A stretch of 15,373 nucleotides of DNA from contig JBIIDH010000089.1 of NCBI GenBank assembly GCA_044238435.1, positions 1 to 15,373 of the forward strand. The letters run 5' to 3'. The translations under genes were made by a program, and so were the position numbers. Every line of letters begins with the position of its first letter. Positions within the stretch are counted from its first letter, which is position 1. Under the pieces are notes generated by a model that had not been told where the DNA came from, ran no database searches, and saw only the letters and a list, made by a program, of their open reading frames with translations. Below are positions 7,086 through 14,343 of this stretch, piece after piece. Source of the stretch: VFMC01 sp044238435 (lineage in GTDB: Bacteria; Actinomycetota; Acidimicrobiia; Acidimicrobiales; Ilumatobacteraceae).

Positions 7086-9670
7086 CCGAACAGGTCGACG
7101 ATCACGTGGCTCGTGCCGGCGAAGTTGAACATGGCCAACTGCCCGCCCAGACCCAGCTTCAGGTAGGCCTGGTTGGGTACCGGCACTCCCGGCCGCGGGT
7201 TCAGGGTCGACACCACCGGCATGTTCTCGCCAGCGGGCCAGGCGGTGAGGTACGACGTGGCCGTCGAGTCGACGGAGGTGACGTTCACCACCGCACCCGC
7301 CCCGGAACTGATGGGCGCTGCGAAGGCACCGCCAGCGTCCAGCGAACCGAGACGAGGGCCGATCGAGTATCGGGTGTCGACCATCCGCTGCGGTGAGACG
7401 GGTATGAACCGGCCGCCGCTCGCGGAGTAGTACCCCACGACATCGGCGACAAGATGGGTGCTTCCCTTCGAGTTGAACAGCGACACCTTGCCTCCGTTGC
7501 CCACCTTGGCCAGCACCAGGTTGGCAACCGTCAGGCCGGGCACGAAGTTGTGGGTCGAGGCGGTGGGCATCGGTTCCCCGGTAGGCCACACGGTGACGAA
7601 CCCGTCGGTCGACGGCTGGTCGACGGTCACGTTCACGGCAACGGCCGACACGCCGGAGGCGGGCACGCCTCCCACCCCCACCACGGTGAGGTCGATGACG
7701 CCGCCGCCGGGAACCGGCCCGGCGAGCGGGTCGGCAGGGTTGCGGGTGTCGAGGATGCGGCTGGGGGTGACCGGTGTGAATCGACCGCTGGCCGGGGCGA
7801 CGTCGGTGTAGTAGCCCATCACGTCGGCCACCACGTCGGTGTTGCCTGCCAGGTTGTAGATGTCGACCCGTCCGTTCGACCCCAGCTTCACCGTGACGAG
7901 GTTGGGTACCACCTGCCCTGCCACGAAGTTCAGGTTCGACACCGGTGGGAGCGATTCGCGCGAGGGGAACACCGTCAAGAAACTGCCGGCGGTGGGGTTG
8001 ACGGCGGTGACGTTGAGGACGACCGCGGTGACATGGGTGGCCGGAACACCACCGTTGCCCGCCACGATGAGCTCGGTCGAGGTGTTCGGCCCCAGCGGAA
8101 CCAGGTTGCCGCCCGTGCCGTCGCGGGTGTCGAGCAAGCGCTTCGGGCTCAGCGGCACGTAGTAGCTGGGGGTGAGGGCGACCGGGCGCTCGATGCGAAC
8201 CGGACCGGTGCTGTGGTGCACCCCCGTGCCGGCGCCATTGCGCATCACCACGTACACCCAGTAGGTGCCGTTGGGCATCGCCGCGCCGGCGCTGGTGGTG
8301 CCGTTCCAGGTGAAGCTGTTCACCCCGGCGGTCACCGGTCGACCGATCGCCACCGGGGTGCCGTCGAACGCGCCGCGGTTGGTGGTCACGTAGATGTCGG
8401 CCACCGTGCCGGCGGTAGCTGCCGTGTCCTGGTAGGTGATGGCGTAGCTGTCGACGAACGCCGCGTCGTCGGCCAGTTTCAGCGAGCGCAGGGTGAACCC
8501 GCGGACGCCACGGTCTTCGTTCAGGTCGTACCGGAACCGGGTGATCCGCTGGCCGCGCCAACCACGTTTGAACACCGTGTTCTCGTCGTTCACCGCTACA
8601 GCTGGATTGGTCGCGAGGTCGACCGTCATGGTGTTGCAGCCGGGATAGATGATGATGTCCTGGGTCTCCGACCAGCCCGGACCCCCTTCGGCGAACCAGG
8701 CGAAACGACCGTTCATGCCGCCGCCCGGGGCGTCGGCGAAGTCCATCGGCCCGTCGTAGCAGACCTCCACCGTGGCCCGGTGGTAGCGGTCGGGGTTGAT
8801 CGGCGCCGGCAGGCGTACTTCCACGTACGGATCGTTCGCGACGGTCTGGCCGGTCATCCCTCCGGGGCCGAACCCCAGATTGGCCAGATCGCCGATCTCG
8901 TAGATGTCGCTCAGCTCCGCGAAGTCCCACGGGTTCCCGGCGGCAGTGGCCAGGTCGGTGCCGCCCTGTTCGTTCGGGGTGAGCACCTGCGGCATCGGCA
9001 GGCCGACGGGTGGCGTCGACGGGGCGTCGGCCCGATGCAACCGGACCCAGTCGAGGTTCACCTCGACCGCTGGGTCCTGGCCGACGAGCAACTCCACCCG
9101 GATGACCGAACCCGACCAGGTGGGCGTGGCGCCCATGATGCCCGGGGTGTTCTTCAGGTCGACGTGGTACACCCCGCATCCGGCGGTCGGGTAGAAGGGA
9201 ACGATGTTGTCCTGGCCCGCCGCGTTGAAGTAGTGCACACCCATGTTGCGGGCGCCCGTCAGGCACATGCTGAACGACAGCACCGTGTAGACGTCGGCAT
9301 TCACAGGGTGCAGCAGTCCGTCACGTCCCCAGGGGAGTTCCACGTCCCAGGTGCGCACGAGTTTGATGGTGGTGTTGTACGGGCCGATCACCTTCAGCCA
9401 TCCGTCCGCGGTGCGGGTGATGCTGGAGCCGTTCTCGCTGCCGATCAGCGCGTGGACCGGCGGCACGTCCTCGTCGTTGCTGAAGTCCCACGGGTCGGCG
9501 AACGTGTCGGTGGCGTAGTCGCCGGTGGTGGACAGGCCCGGCGGGGCGGCCACCGCGGGGGCGGGCGAGCTGTTGGGATGGGCGGCTGCGGTGGCGGGGA
9601 GCGCAGCAGCGGCCAGTGCACCGGCGACGAGGGCGGTGCACCAGCGATGGCGACGGAGTGTGGCGGTCAT
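7073..9670 (-). CDS. Large Sec-exported protein: duplicated beta modules, FlgD-like Ig domain, three PLxPxRLxDTR repeats
   Basis: 865 residues. The signal peptide is clear: RRHR, a hydrophobic core (12-26) and ATAAA|HP cleavage near residue 30. Residues about 47-216 and 236-404 look like a tandem duplication; each opens with a PWDF motif (60-63, 247-250) and contains a lone or paired cysteine region. Residues about 405-497 resemble a FlgD-type Ig domain (NSFTWNGTTSAGAAMPNGTY). Repeat modules follow at 503-621, 630-748 and 754-864; they lack the cysteine pairs of the CAP protein. No sortase, LPxTG or transmembrane anchor is visible. Its ATG overlaps the TGA of the small coiled-coil gene upstream (ATGA), so it is the last gene of the glycosyltransferase operon. 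A surface carbohydrate-binding protein or a glycosylation target are both possible; neither is shown. Confidence 0.9.
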   Translation of the reverse strand: MTATLRRHRWCTALVAGALAAAALPATAAAHPNSSPAPAVAAPPGLSTTGDYATDTFADPWDFSNDEDVPPVHALIGSENGSSITRTADGWLKVIGPYNTTIKLVRTWDVELPWGRDGLLHPVNADVYTVLSFSMCLTGARNMGVHYFNAAGQDNIVPFYPTAGCGVYHVDLKNTPGIMGATPTWSGSVIRVELLVGQDPAVEVNLDWVRLHRADAPSTPPVGLPMPQVLTPNEQGGTDLATAAGNPWDFAELSDIYEIGDLANLGFGPGGMTGQTVANDPYVEVRLPAPINPDRYHRATVEVCYDGPMDFADAPGGGMNGRFAWFAEGGPGWSETQDIIIYPGCNTMTVDLATNPAVAVNDENTVFKRGWRGQRITRFRYDLNEDRGVRGFTLRSLKLADDAAFVDSYAITYQDTAATAGTVADIYVTTNRGAFDGTPVAIGRPVTAGVNSFTWNGTTSAGAAMPNGTYWVYVVMRNGAGTGVHHSTGPVRIERPVALTPSYYVPLSPKRLLDTRDGTGGNLVPLGPNTSTELIVAGNGGVPATHVTAVVLNVTAVNPTAGSFLTVFPSRESLPPVSNLNFVAGQVVPNLVTVKLGSNGRVDIYNLAGNTDVVADVMGYYTDVAPASGRFTPVTPSRILDTRNPADPLAGPVPGGGVIDLTVVGVGGVPASGVSAVAVNVTVDQPSTDGFVTVWPTGEPMPTASTHNFVPGLTVANLVLAKVGNGGKVSLFNSKGSTHLVADVVGYYSASGGRFIPVSPQRMVDTRYSIGPRLGSLDAGGAFAAPISSGAGAVVNVTSVDSTATSYLTAWPAGENMPVVSTLNPRPGVPVPNQAYLKLGLGGQLAMFNFAGTSHVIVDLFGYFE
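7076..7411 (-). repeat. Repeat module 3 of the 865-residue protein (residues 754-864)
   Basis: Begins FIPVSPQRMVDTR and ends HVIVDLFGYF. It is shorter than its neighbours: the usual GGVPA segment before the NVT strand is replaced by ISSGAGAVVNVTS. It has no cysteines. Confidence 0.75.
7427..7783 (-). repeat. Repeat module 2 of the 865-residue protein (residues 630-748)
   Basis: Begins RFTPVTPSRILDTR, passes GGVPASGVSAVAVNVTV and ends HLVADVVGYY. Serine stands where the CAP-protein modules have their second cysteine (KVSLF). Confidence 0.8.
7808..8164 (-). repeat. Repeat module 1 of the 865-residue protein (residues 503-621)
   Basis: Begins YVPLSPKRLLDTRDGTGG, passes GGVPATHVTAVVLNVTA and ends DVVADVMGYY. 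It has no cysteines (RVDIY in place of the CAP protein's xxCVY). Confidence 0.8.
8459..8965 (-). repeat. Second copy of N-terminal beta module (residues about 236-404)
   Basis: Shares with the first copy a GNPWDF/ADPWDF opening, an acidic turn, an ATVEVCYDG versus LSFSMCLTG strand, a YPGCNTMTVDL versus TAGCGVYHVDL strand and a closing LRSLKLADD versus VRLHRAD. The overall identity is low, so the boundaries are approximate. It looks like a jelly-roll carbohydrate-binding type fold, by inference only. Confidence 0.5.
9023..9532 (-). repeat. First copy of N-terminal beta module (residues about 47-216)
   Basis: Starts after the signal peptide and a Pro/Ala linker. Its cysteines C136 and C165 line up by eye with C304 and C345 of the second copy, supporting a shared disulfide-stapled fold. 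It ends at VNLDWVRLHRAD. Confidence 0.5.
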
Positions 9671-9828
9671 TCCTGGTCGGTTCGGCGGTCGAGGCGCTCG
9701 ACCACGGTGGCGAACCGCGTACGAAGCGCCGTGTAGTGGCGACGGGCCGCTGCGAGTGCTTGCTCGAGTTCGGCGATCACCTCGGCTGCAGGCACGGCGG
9801 CGCCCCTCGTCGATGGATCGTCAGCCAC
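9667..9828 (-). CDS. Very small coiled-coil protein, 53 residues
   Basis: Function unknown. Starting at GTG 9828, the product is VADDPSTRG followed by one heptad-rich helix EVIAELEQALAAARRHYTAL (about 15-34) and a basic/acidic tail ending RRTDQE. There is no signal peptide and no cysteine. The start overlaps the stop of the preceding coiled-coil gene in the sequence GTGGCTGA, and its own stop overlaps the ATG of the exported protein (ATGA), so both junctions look translationally coupled. A longer in-frame start at 9927 would overlap its neighbour by more than 100 nt and adds a Cys/Arg-rich stretch unlike the rest, so I reject it. The overlaps make a real gene likely despite its size. It may be a helper or scaffold for the neighbouring glycosyltransferase. 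Confidence 0.65.
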   Translation of the reverse strand: MADDPSTRGAAVPAAEVIAELEQALAAARRHYTALRTRFATVVERLDRRTDQE

Positions 9829-10120
9829 GGAGGCGCCTGCGCACGGAGGTGTAGATGCGCCGCGGCAGGCGGCTGTAGCGCAGCACTTTGGTGGACGCGA
9901 GCTGTTCGAGCGCACTCTCGGCGGCACGCGCCCGCTCCATCAGGCTGGGCGGTGCGTCACCGGTCAGTTCGGCCAATCGAGCACCCATGCAGACGATGGT
10001 CTGGGTACGCGCCTCGATTAGTGCTTCGAGTTCGGCGATACGGGCGCGCAACGCTCGTTCCGTGTCGGCGGCCAGGACGGTGTCTGGCGGAGAAGGAGGG
10101 GTGTCGGTCAGCTTGGCCAT
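9821..10120 (-). CDS. Small coiled-coil protein with basic C-terminal tail, 99 residues
   Basis: Function unknown. The N-terminus is Pro-rich (8-12), then a coiled-coil helix from about 15 to 53 (ERALRARIAELEALIEARTQ), a DAPPS break at 55-59, a second helix (60-76) and a strongly basic end with YSRLPRRIYTSVRRRLRG. The basic amphipathic end could bind the membrane surface or another protein. Such helical segments with basic ends are often found fused inside glycosyltransferases; here the segment is a free protein. Its ATG at 10120 lies inside the end of the two-domain glycosyltransferase gene (13-nt overlap), so it is probably coupled. It shares the LxRR[VI]Y tail with the 93-residue protein at 14344-14625. 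Confidence 0.75.
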   Translation of the reverse strand: MAKLTDTPPSPPDTVLAADTERALRARIAELEALIEARTQTIVCMGARLAELTGDAPPSLMERARAAESALEQLASTKVLRYSRLPRRIYTSVRRRLRG

Positions 10121-12021
10121 GGAAGTCGGGGGTGACGCTCGCGAAGAGTGACGAAGTTTGCGGCCATGTCGATGTCGCTCAGCTTGCGCATCGACCCGCC
10201 CTGTTCACGGTACCGGCCGATGATCGAGCCGACCAGGGACGCGCGTACCCCGTTCTCTGCCGCACAGAGCCAGAGGTCGTAATCCTCCCAGCCATAGATC
10301 CCGGGGTGTTGGCCGTAGCCGCCGAGCGCCTCCCAGCCCTCGCGGCGGAACATGGCCATCGCGTCGATGAATGCGCCGTGCACCAGCAGGTCGACGTCCC
10401 AGGGCAGATGGCTGGTCAGGCCCACCGAGCCGTATTCGTCGAACCGTTCGAGCAGGCCGTACGCAGCGATCACGTCGGCCGGTGCCCGGTCGAGGTGATC
10501 GACGAGGCGCCGCAAGCCGTTGGGGTACAGCAGGTTGTCGGCGTCGAGGGCGAAGATGCAGCGACCCCGACTGAACCGGAAGCCGGTGTTGCGCGCCACG
10601 GGCAGGCCGCCGTTCGCGGCTCGTGCCACCACGGCGATGGGGAACCACGGCATCTCCGCGACCAGGTCGAGCGCCACCTGCAGCGAGTCGTCGGTGGAGT
10701 GGTCGTCGACGATGACGAGGTCGGTGGAGGGCGCCGTTGCGCTGCCGCCTGCGGCCACCACCGATTCGACCGCCTCGCGTAGGTAGTGACCCTGCTGGTA
10801 CAGCGGCACCACCACCGACACGGTGGGTGCGGCCTCGGCGTACGTGGGTGTCGTGGTGATGTCGACGTGATCGGCATCGCCGTAGCGGACCGCAGCGAGT
10901 GCCCGTTCGATGGAGCGGATACCGGCCTGCTGCTCGAGCAACGCCGACTTCAACGTGCGCGCTTCTTCCTCCATCAACGCTCGCTCGGTCGATGTCCACA
11001 CGCCGGGGGGCGGGGCCGACGGCGCGGCGAAGCGGCGACCGGCCGCACGGGCGACGCGGCGCAGCGCACCGGCACCCGCGCTGGCTCCTACGCGTCGATG
11101 GGTCGGTGCGCGGCGCGGCGTGTCGGCCATCGACTCGAGCACCTCGACGGCGAGTCGTCCCTGGTCGAGACGTTCGACGAGCAGCTGGTGCGCGGCGTCG
11201 GCCATTGCGGCGCGGCGGGGTTCGTCGAAGGCCAGGGCAATGGCTGCTTCGGCGAGGTGCTCGAGCGGGCTCATCACCATGTGCACGCCCGGTTCGAGCG
11301 GTTCGAAACCGACCGAGGTCTCGGTGGCCACGACGCACCCGTTGGCGATGGCTTCGACCACCCTCGCCCACTCGAAGTAGGGCTCGTCGTCGCGATGTAC
11401 GTTCAGCAGGATGCGGGTGTCGGCGAGGAGCTGGTACTTGGCGTCGCCGGTGAAGAACGTGGCGTCGCTGGCCCGACGCGGCCGGTGCCAACTGAAGAAC
11501 CGCAGGTCGGTTCGCCATTCCCACAGTTGCCCGGCGGCTCCGCCGATGAACTGCTCACGTCGAGGTGTGCGGCCGGCGAGCAGGCCGATGTCGATCGAGC
11601 GGTCGTCGTGCGGCCGGCTGCGCCAGTGATCGATCGACGCGACGTAGCCGAGCGGGAGGTGCGCTGCAGCGATGCCCCGACGGCGGAGGGCGTCGAGCGA
11701 GAAGCGGTTGATGTCGAGGGTGAACGGCCCGAGTTCGGCGTACGCGAGAGCGGTGGCGAAGAACGGTGTCGCTGGTTGCTCGGTGTTGATGCACACGGCG
11801 CGTCCGGCGGCACGCACCTTGTCGGCCTCGGCAGCAGCGAAGAGCGGGAAGAACTCGTGTGGCGCCACGACGAGTTGCCGGGCAGGGTCGCCGTCGCCGG
11901 GCAGTTCATCGGTCACGAGTTCGGCCGGGCGGCCCTGAGCAACGAGCCCTTCGACCAGATGCTCGGCGATCTCCCGCATGAACACGTTGCCGCGCTCGCT
12001 CACGAACACCCGCCACGTCAC
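10108..12021 (-). CDS. Two-domain glycosyltransferase: N-terminal GT-B-like (CgeB/Glyco_trans_1_2-like) domain fused to GT2
   Basis: 637 residues, cytoplasmic. The N-terminal half (1-305) resembles GT-B enzymes of the Glyco_trans_1_2/CgeB kind: LLNVHRDDEPYFEWARVVEA (205-224), then GCVVATET and EPLEPGVHMV, the usual donor-side region. A linker with a basic patch (309-330) and a short coiled coil (345-378) follows. The C-terminal GT2 domain (about 400-637) has VSVVVPLYQQ, IVDDHSTDDS (437-446), NGGLPVARNTGF, the metal site DADN (493-496) and IYGWEDYDLW (575-584). Both domains look intact, so it may add two sugars in sequence. The start is GTG at 12021 with a TAGCGT -10 6 nt upstream. It is the first gene of a four-gene overlapping operon ending in a secreted protein. 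Confidence 0.92.
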   Translation of the reverse strand: MTWRVFVSERGNVFMREIAEHLVEGLVAQGRPAELVTDELPGDGDPARQLVVAPHEFFPLFAAAEADKVRAAGRAVCINTEQPATPFFATALAYAELGPFTLDINRFSLDALRRRGIAAAHLPLGYVASIDHWRSRPHDDRSIDIGLLAGRTPRREQFIGGAAGQLWEWRTDLRFFSWHRPRRASDATFFTGDAKYQLLADTRILLNVHRDDEPYFEWARVVEAIANGCVVATETSVGFEPLEPGVHMVMSPLEHLAEAAIALAFDEPRRAAMADAAHQLLVERLDQGRLAVEVLESMADTPRRAPTHRRVGASAGAGALRRVARAAGRRFAAPSAPPPGVWTSTERALMEEEARTLKSALLEQQAGIRSIERALAAVRYGDADHVDITTTPTYAEAAPTVSVVVPLYQQGHYLREAVESVVAAGGSATAPSTDLVIVDDHSTDDSLQVALDLVAEMPWFPIAVVARAANGGLPVARNTGFRFSRGRCIFALDADNLLYPNGLRRLVDHLDRAPADVIAAYGLLERFDEYGSVGLTSHLPWDVDLLVHGAFIDAMAMFRREGWEALGGYGQHPGIYGWEDYDLWLCAAENGVRASLVGSIIGRYREQGGSMRKLSDIDMAANFVTLRERHPRLPWPS

Positions 12022-12027
12022 GCTGTC

Positions 12028-12033
12028 ACGCTA
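12028..12033 (-). promoter_or_regulatory. Candidate leaderless -10 element (TAGCGT) for the two-domain glycosyltransferase operon
   Basis: TAGCGT on the minus strand with 6 nt to the GTG at 12021, the same hexamer and spacing as before the HhH-GPD gene. No Shine-Dalgarno is present in the short leader. Confidence 0.6.
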
Positions 12034-12045
12034 CCGCTCCCCGGT

Positions 12046-12051
12046 TAGCCT
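12046..12051 (+). promoter_or_regulatory. Candidate leaderless -10 element (TAGCCT) for the tandem-domain GT2
   Basis: TAGCCT lies 8 nt before the ATG at 12060. It is divergent from TAGCGT at 12028-12033, with both promoters packed in a 38-bp gap. No ribosome-binding purine run is seen. Confidence 0.55.
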
Positions 12052-12059
12052 GCCCGCTC

Positions 12060-13544
12060 ATGGCACCACGCGTCTCGATCGTCACGCCAGTGTTCGATCC
12101 CCCGCTCGGGGCGTTCCTGGCCTGTGTCGACTCGGTGCTGGCACAGACCTACCCCGATTGGGAGTGGTGTCTGGTCGACGACTGCTCCACCCGGCCCGAG
12201 GTGGTCGAGGCGCTGCGCGAGGCGGCCGGACGCGACCCGCGCATCCGGGTGCAGTATCGTGCGCAGAACGGCGGCATCGTGGCGGCTTCGAACGATGCGC
12301 TGGCACTGGCCACCGGCGAGTTCGTCGCGCTGCTCGACCACGACGATGCCATCGTGCCCACCGGCCTGGCCGAGGTGATGCAGGTGCTCGACGCCCCCGA
12401 GAACGACCGCGTCGACTATCTCTACACCGACGAGAGCCATGTGTCTGCCGATGGGCACGTGATGAGCATCTTCCCCAAGCCCGCGTGGTCGCCCGAGCGG
12501 TTCCGGGCGTCGATGTACACCTGCCACCTGTCGGTGTTGCGCCGCACCGTCGTCGAGGCGATCGGTGGGTTCCGGCCGGGGTTCGACGGGTCGCAGGATC
12601 ACGACCTCATCCTGCGCGCCACCGAGCACATCGCAGCATCCGAGCGTTCCGTGGCGCATCTGCCGTCGGTGGCCTACCACTGGCGGCACATCACCACGTC
12701 GGTCTCGCGGGCCAGCGACACGCTGTCCACTGCGGTGCAGAACGGTCGCCGGGCGGTGCAGGAGCAGTGCGACCGACTCGGGTTCGACGCCACCGTCGAG
12801 CACGGGCCACTCCCCGGCACGTACCGGGTGGTCCGCCATGCGCTGCGCAATGCGACGGTCACCGTGGTGGTGGCCACTCGGTTCGAGGGTGCGGCGGTGG
12901 CGCCCTTCCGGTCGGCGGTGGAGGCAACCGTGCGCTCGGTTGCCGCAGCGTCGGCGAATGTACGTTTCCTGGTGGCTCACCCGGCGAATGCACCGGCGGA
13001 GTTGGTGGCCCTGCTCGATTCGGTACTGCCCGATCACTGGCATCGAGTGCCGGTTCCGGGCACCTTCACCGTGGCACGCGGGCTCGACCATGCGTTGCTG
13101 CTGCACCCGGCCGACGTGTTGGTCAGCCTCGCACCGGGGCTCACGGCGCGGGCCGATCGCACACCCGACTGGGTGGGTGCACTCGTCGGGCTCGCCATGG
13201 CGCCGGGGGCGGGCGCGGTGGGAGCCCTCATCGCCGACCGCGACGACACCGTGCTGCATGCCGGCTGCGACGTGCCGCGGTTCCGCTTCGATCGGCTGGA
13301 GGGGCAGAAGGTCGACGCGCCCACCTCGGGGAACGATCTGTTGATCGAGCGCGAGTGCAGCCATGTGCACCTGGCTGCGGCGGCCATGACGGCGGCCAAC
13401 TGGCGCGAGGCGCGGCATGTGGCTGGTTCGGCACAGTGGGCCAAGGCCGGCGAGCAGGTGTCGGGCGAGTTGCACCGGCTCGGTTGCCGCAATCTGTTCA
13501 CTCCCTACGCGCGGTTCGATCGCACCGTGGCGATCGAGTTCTGA
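12060..13544 (+). CDS. Tandem-domain GT2 glycosyltransferase with degenerate second domain
   Basis: 494 residues, cytoplasmic. The first GT2 domain (about 4-240) looks active: VSIVTPVFDPP, LVDDCST (38-44), NGGIVAASNDAL (70-81), the metal site LLDHDDAIVP (91-100), the TDES segment (123-126) and GSQDHDLILR (177-186). Full family members carry a second GT2 domain from about residue 265. Here that domain keeps its frame (TVTVVVATR, GAVGALIADRDDTVLHAG at 385-402, NLFTPYARF), but the expected NDD metal site reads VSLAPGLTA (354-362) and no ND/ED-VDF catalytic-base motif remains. The second half is therefore probably structural or acceptor-binding. The start is ATG at 12060. It is divergent from the two-domain glycosyltransferase and convergent, 12 bp apart, with a stand-alone GT2 of the same subtype as its lost half. 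Confidence 0.92.
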   Translation: MAPRVSIVTPVFDPPLGAFLACVDSVLAQTYPDWEWCLVDDCSTRPEVVEALREAAGRDPRIRVQYRAQNGGIVAASNDALALATGEFVALLDHDDAIVPTGLAEVMQVLDAPENDRVDYLYTDESHVSADGHVMSIFPKPAWSPERFRASMYTCHLSVLRRTVVEAIGGFRPGFDGSQDHDLILRATEHIAASERSVAHLPSVAYHWRHITTSVSRASDTLSTAVQNGRRAVQEQCDRLGFDATVEHGPLPGTYRVVRHALRNATVTVVVATRFEGAAVAPFRSAVEATVRSVAAASANVRFLVAHPANAPAELVALLDSVLPDHWHRVPVPGTFTVARGLDHALLLHPADVLVSLAPGLTARADRTPDWVGALVGLAMAPGAGAVGALIADRDDTVLHAGCDVPRFRFDRLEGQKVDAPTSGNDLLIERECSHVHLAAAAMTAANWREARHVAGSAQWAKAGEQVSGELHRLGCRNLFTPYARFDRTVAIEF

Positions 13545-13556
13545 ACTGCCGCGGCG

Positions 13557-14336
13557 TCACACCACCAGTGGCGAGTAGGGGTCGTCGGCCAAGCCGTGCA
13601 TCCACCGCCGCTGGATGAGTTCGATCTCCTCCGGCCGGATACCGGCGACGCGCGACTTCGATTCGAAGTGGTACAGCACTGCGGCGGGTTCGTACACGAC
13701 ATCGAACCCGGCAGCACGCACCTTCATGCAGAAGTCGACGTCGTTGTAGTTCCCCGGGAACAGGGTGCAGAACCCACCGACTGCGTCGTAGACGTGCATC
13801 GGCACCAGCAGGCAGGCCGCCGTCGCCCCCGCGACGGAGCGCCGCTGGGTGAGTAGGCCTCCACGCCCGGGCGCATCTCCGAGCAGACCGAAGCCCACAT
13901 GGTCGAGCGAGGTGCGGTAGGTGTGGCCAGCGTGTTGCAGGGTGCCGTCGTCGAACAGCAGTCGTGCGCCCACGGCACCCACCCGCGGCCCCTGCGCCGC
14001 GTCGAGCATGCGTTCCAACCAGTCCGGAGCGATCACTTCGGTGTCGTCGTTCAGCAGCAGCACGTACTCGCCCGCTGCATGCGCTGCGCCCAGGTTCACC
14101 GTGGCCGAGAAGTTGAAGGGGGCGTCGTAGGCGAGGCAGCGCACACGGCCAGCCGGGTCGAGTGCCTGGAGGTCGGATGCAACGGACGCTGGCATCTCGC
14201 GGCCGGCCACCACCAACACCTCGATCGGCGTCTGCGTCGTGGCCAGCACACTGCGCACGGCTTCCACCACGAACACGCGCTGTGCACCGCGGGCCTCGCC
14301 GGCGCTGCCGATGCTGGGAATGACGATGCTGATCAC
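13557..14336 (-). CDS. Stand-alone GT2 family glycosyltransferase
   Basis: About 259 residues. It runs ISIVIPSIG, FNFSATVNLGAAHAAGEYVL, the metal site LLNDDTEV (94-101), PDWLERML, GAVGARLLFDDGTLQHAG (119-136), ATAACLLV (171-178), NYNDVDFCMKVRAAGF (196-211) and LYHFESKS (221-228). These are the features of the second domain of tandem GT2 enzymes, here as a separate, apparently active protein. The donor and acceptor are unknown. I chose GTG at 14336, just before the conserved first strand and 7 nt after the upstream coiled-coil stop. An in-frame start at 14393 would add 19 unconserved residues and overlap that gene by 50 nt. It is the last gene of the right-hand leftward operon. Confidence 0.9.
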   Translation of the reverse strand: MISIVIPSIGSAGEARGAQRVFVVEAVRSVLATTQTPIEVLVVAGREMPASVASDLQALDPAGRVRCLAYDAPFNFSATVNLGAAHAAGEYVLLLNDDTEVIAPDWLERMLDAAQGPRVGAVGARLLFDDGTLQHAGHTYRTSLDHVGFGLLGDAPGRGGLLTQRRSVAGATAACLLVPMHVYDAVGGFCTLFPGNYNDVDFCMKVRAAGFDVVYEPAAVLYHFESKSRVAGIRPEEIELIQRRWMHGLADDPYSPLVV

Positions 14337-14343
14337 TGGCAGT

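Noticed and set aside
6489..9266. A 925-codon open frame on the minus strand overlapping the exported-protein gene
   Set aside because: It is dominated by Arg, His, Gly and Pro with no domain or motif, which is typical of an alternate frame in GC-rich DNA. The overlapping 865-residue frame has a signal peptide and clear repeats.
7454..9736. A 760-codon open frame on the plus strand opposite the exported-protein gene
   Set aside because: Its Gly/Val/Arg/His-rich composition with no recognisable motif marks it as the antisense shadow of the repeat-containing gene.
10786..12048. A 420-codon plus-strand frame opposite the two-domain glycosyltransferase
   Set aside because: Antisense shadow with no family features; the minus-strand gene has two recognisable catalytic domains.
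12045..13475. A 476-codon minus-strand frame opposite the tandem-domain GT2
   Set aside because: It has no domain signature, and the plus-strand frame has complete GT2 motifs and a -10 element placed for its start.
13545..13556. Terminator between the convergent GT2 genes
   Set aside because: Only 12 bp lie between the stops, with no stem-loop followed by a T-run.
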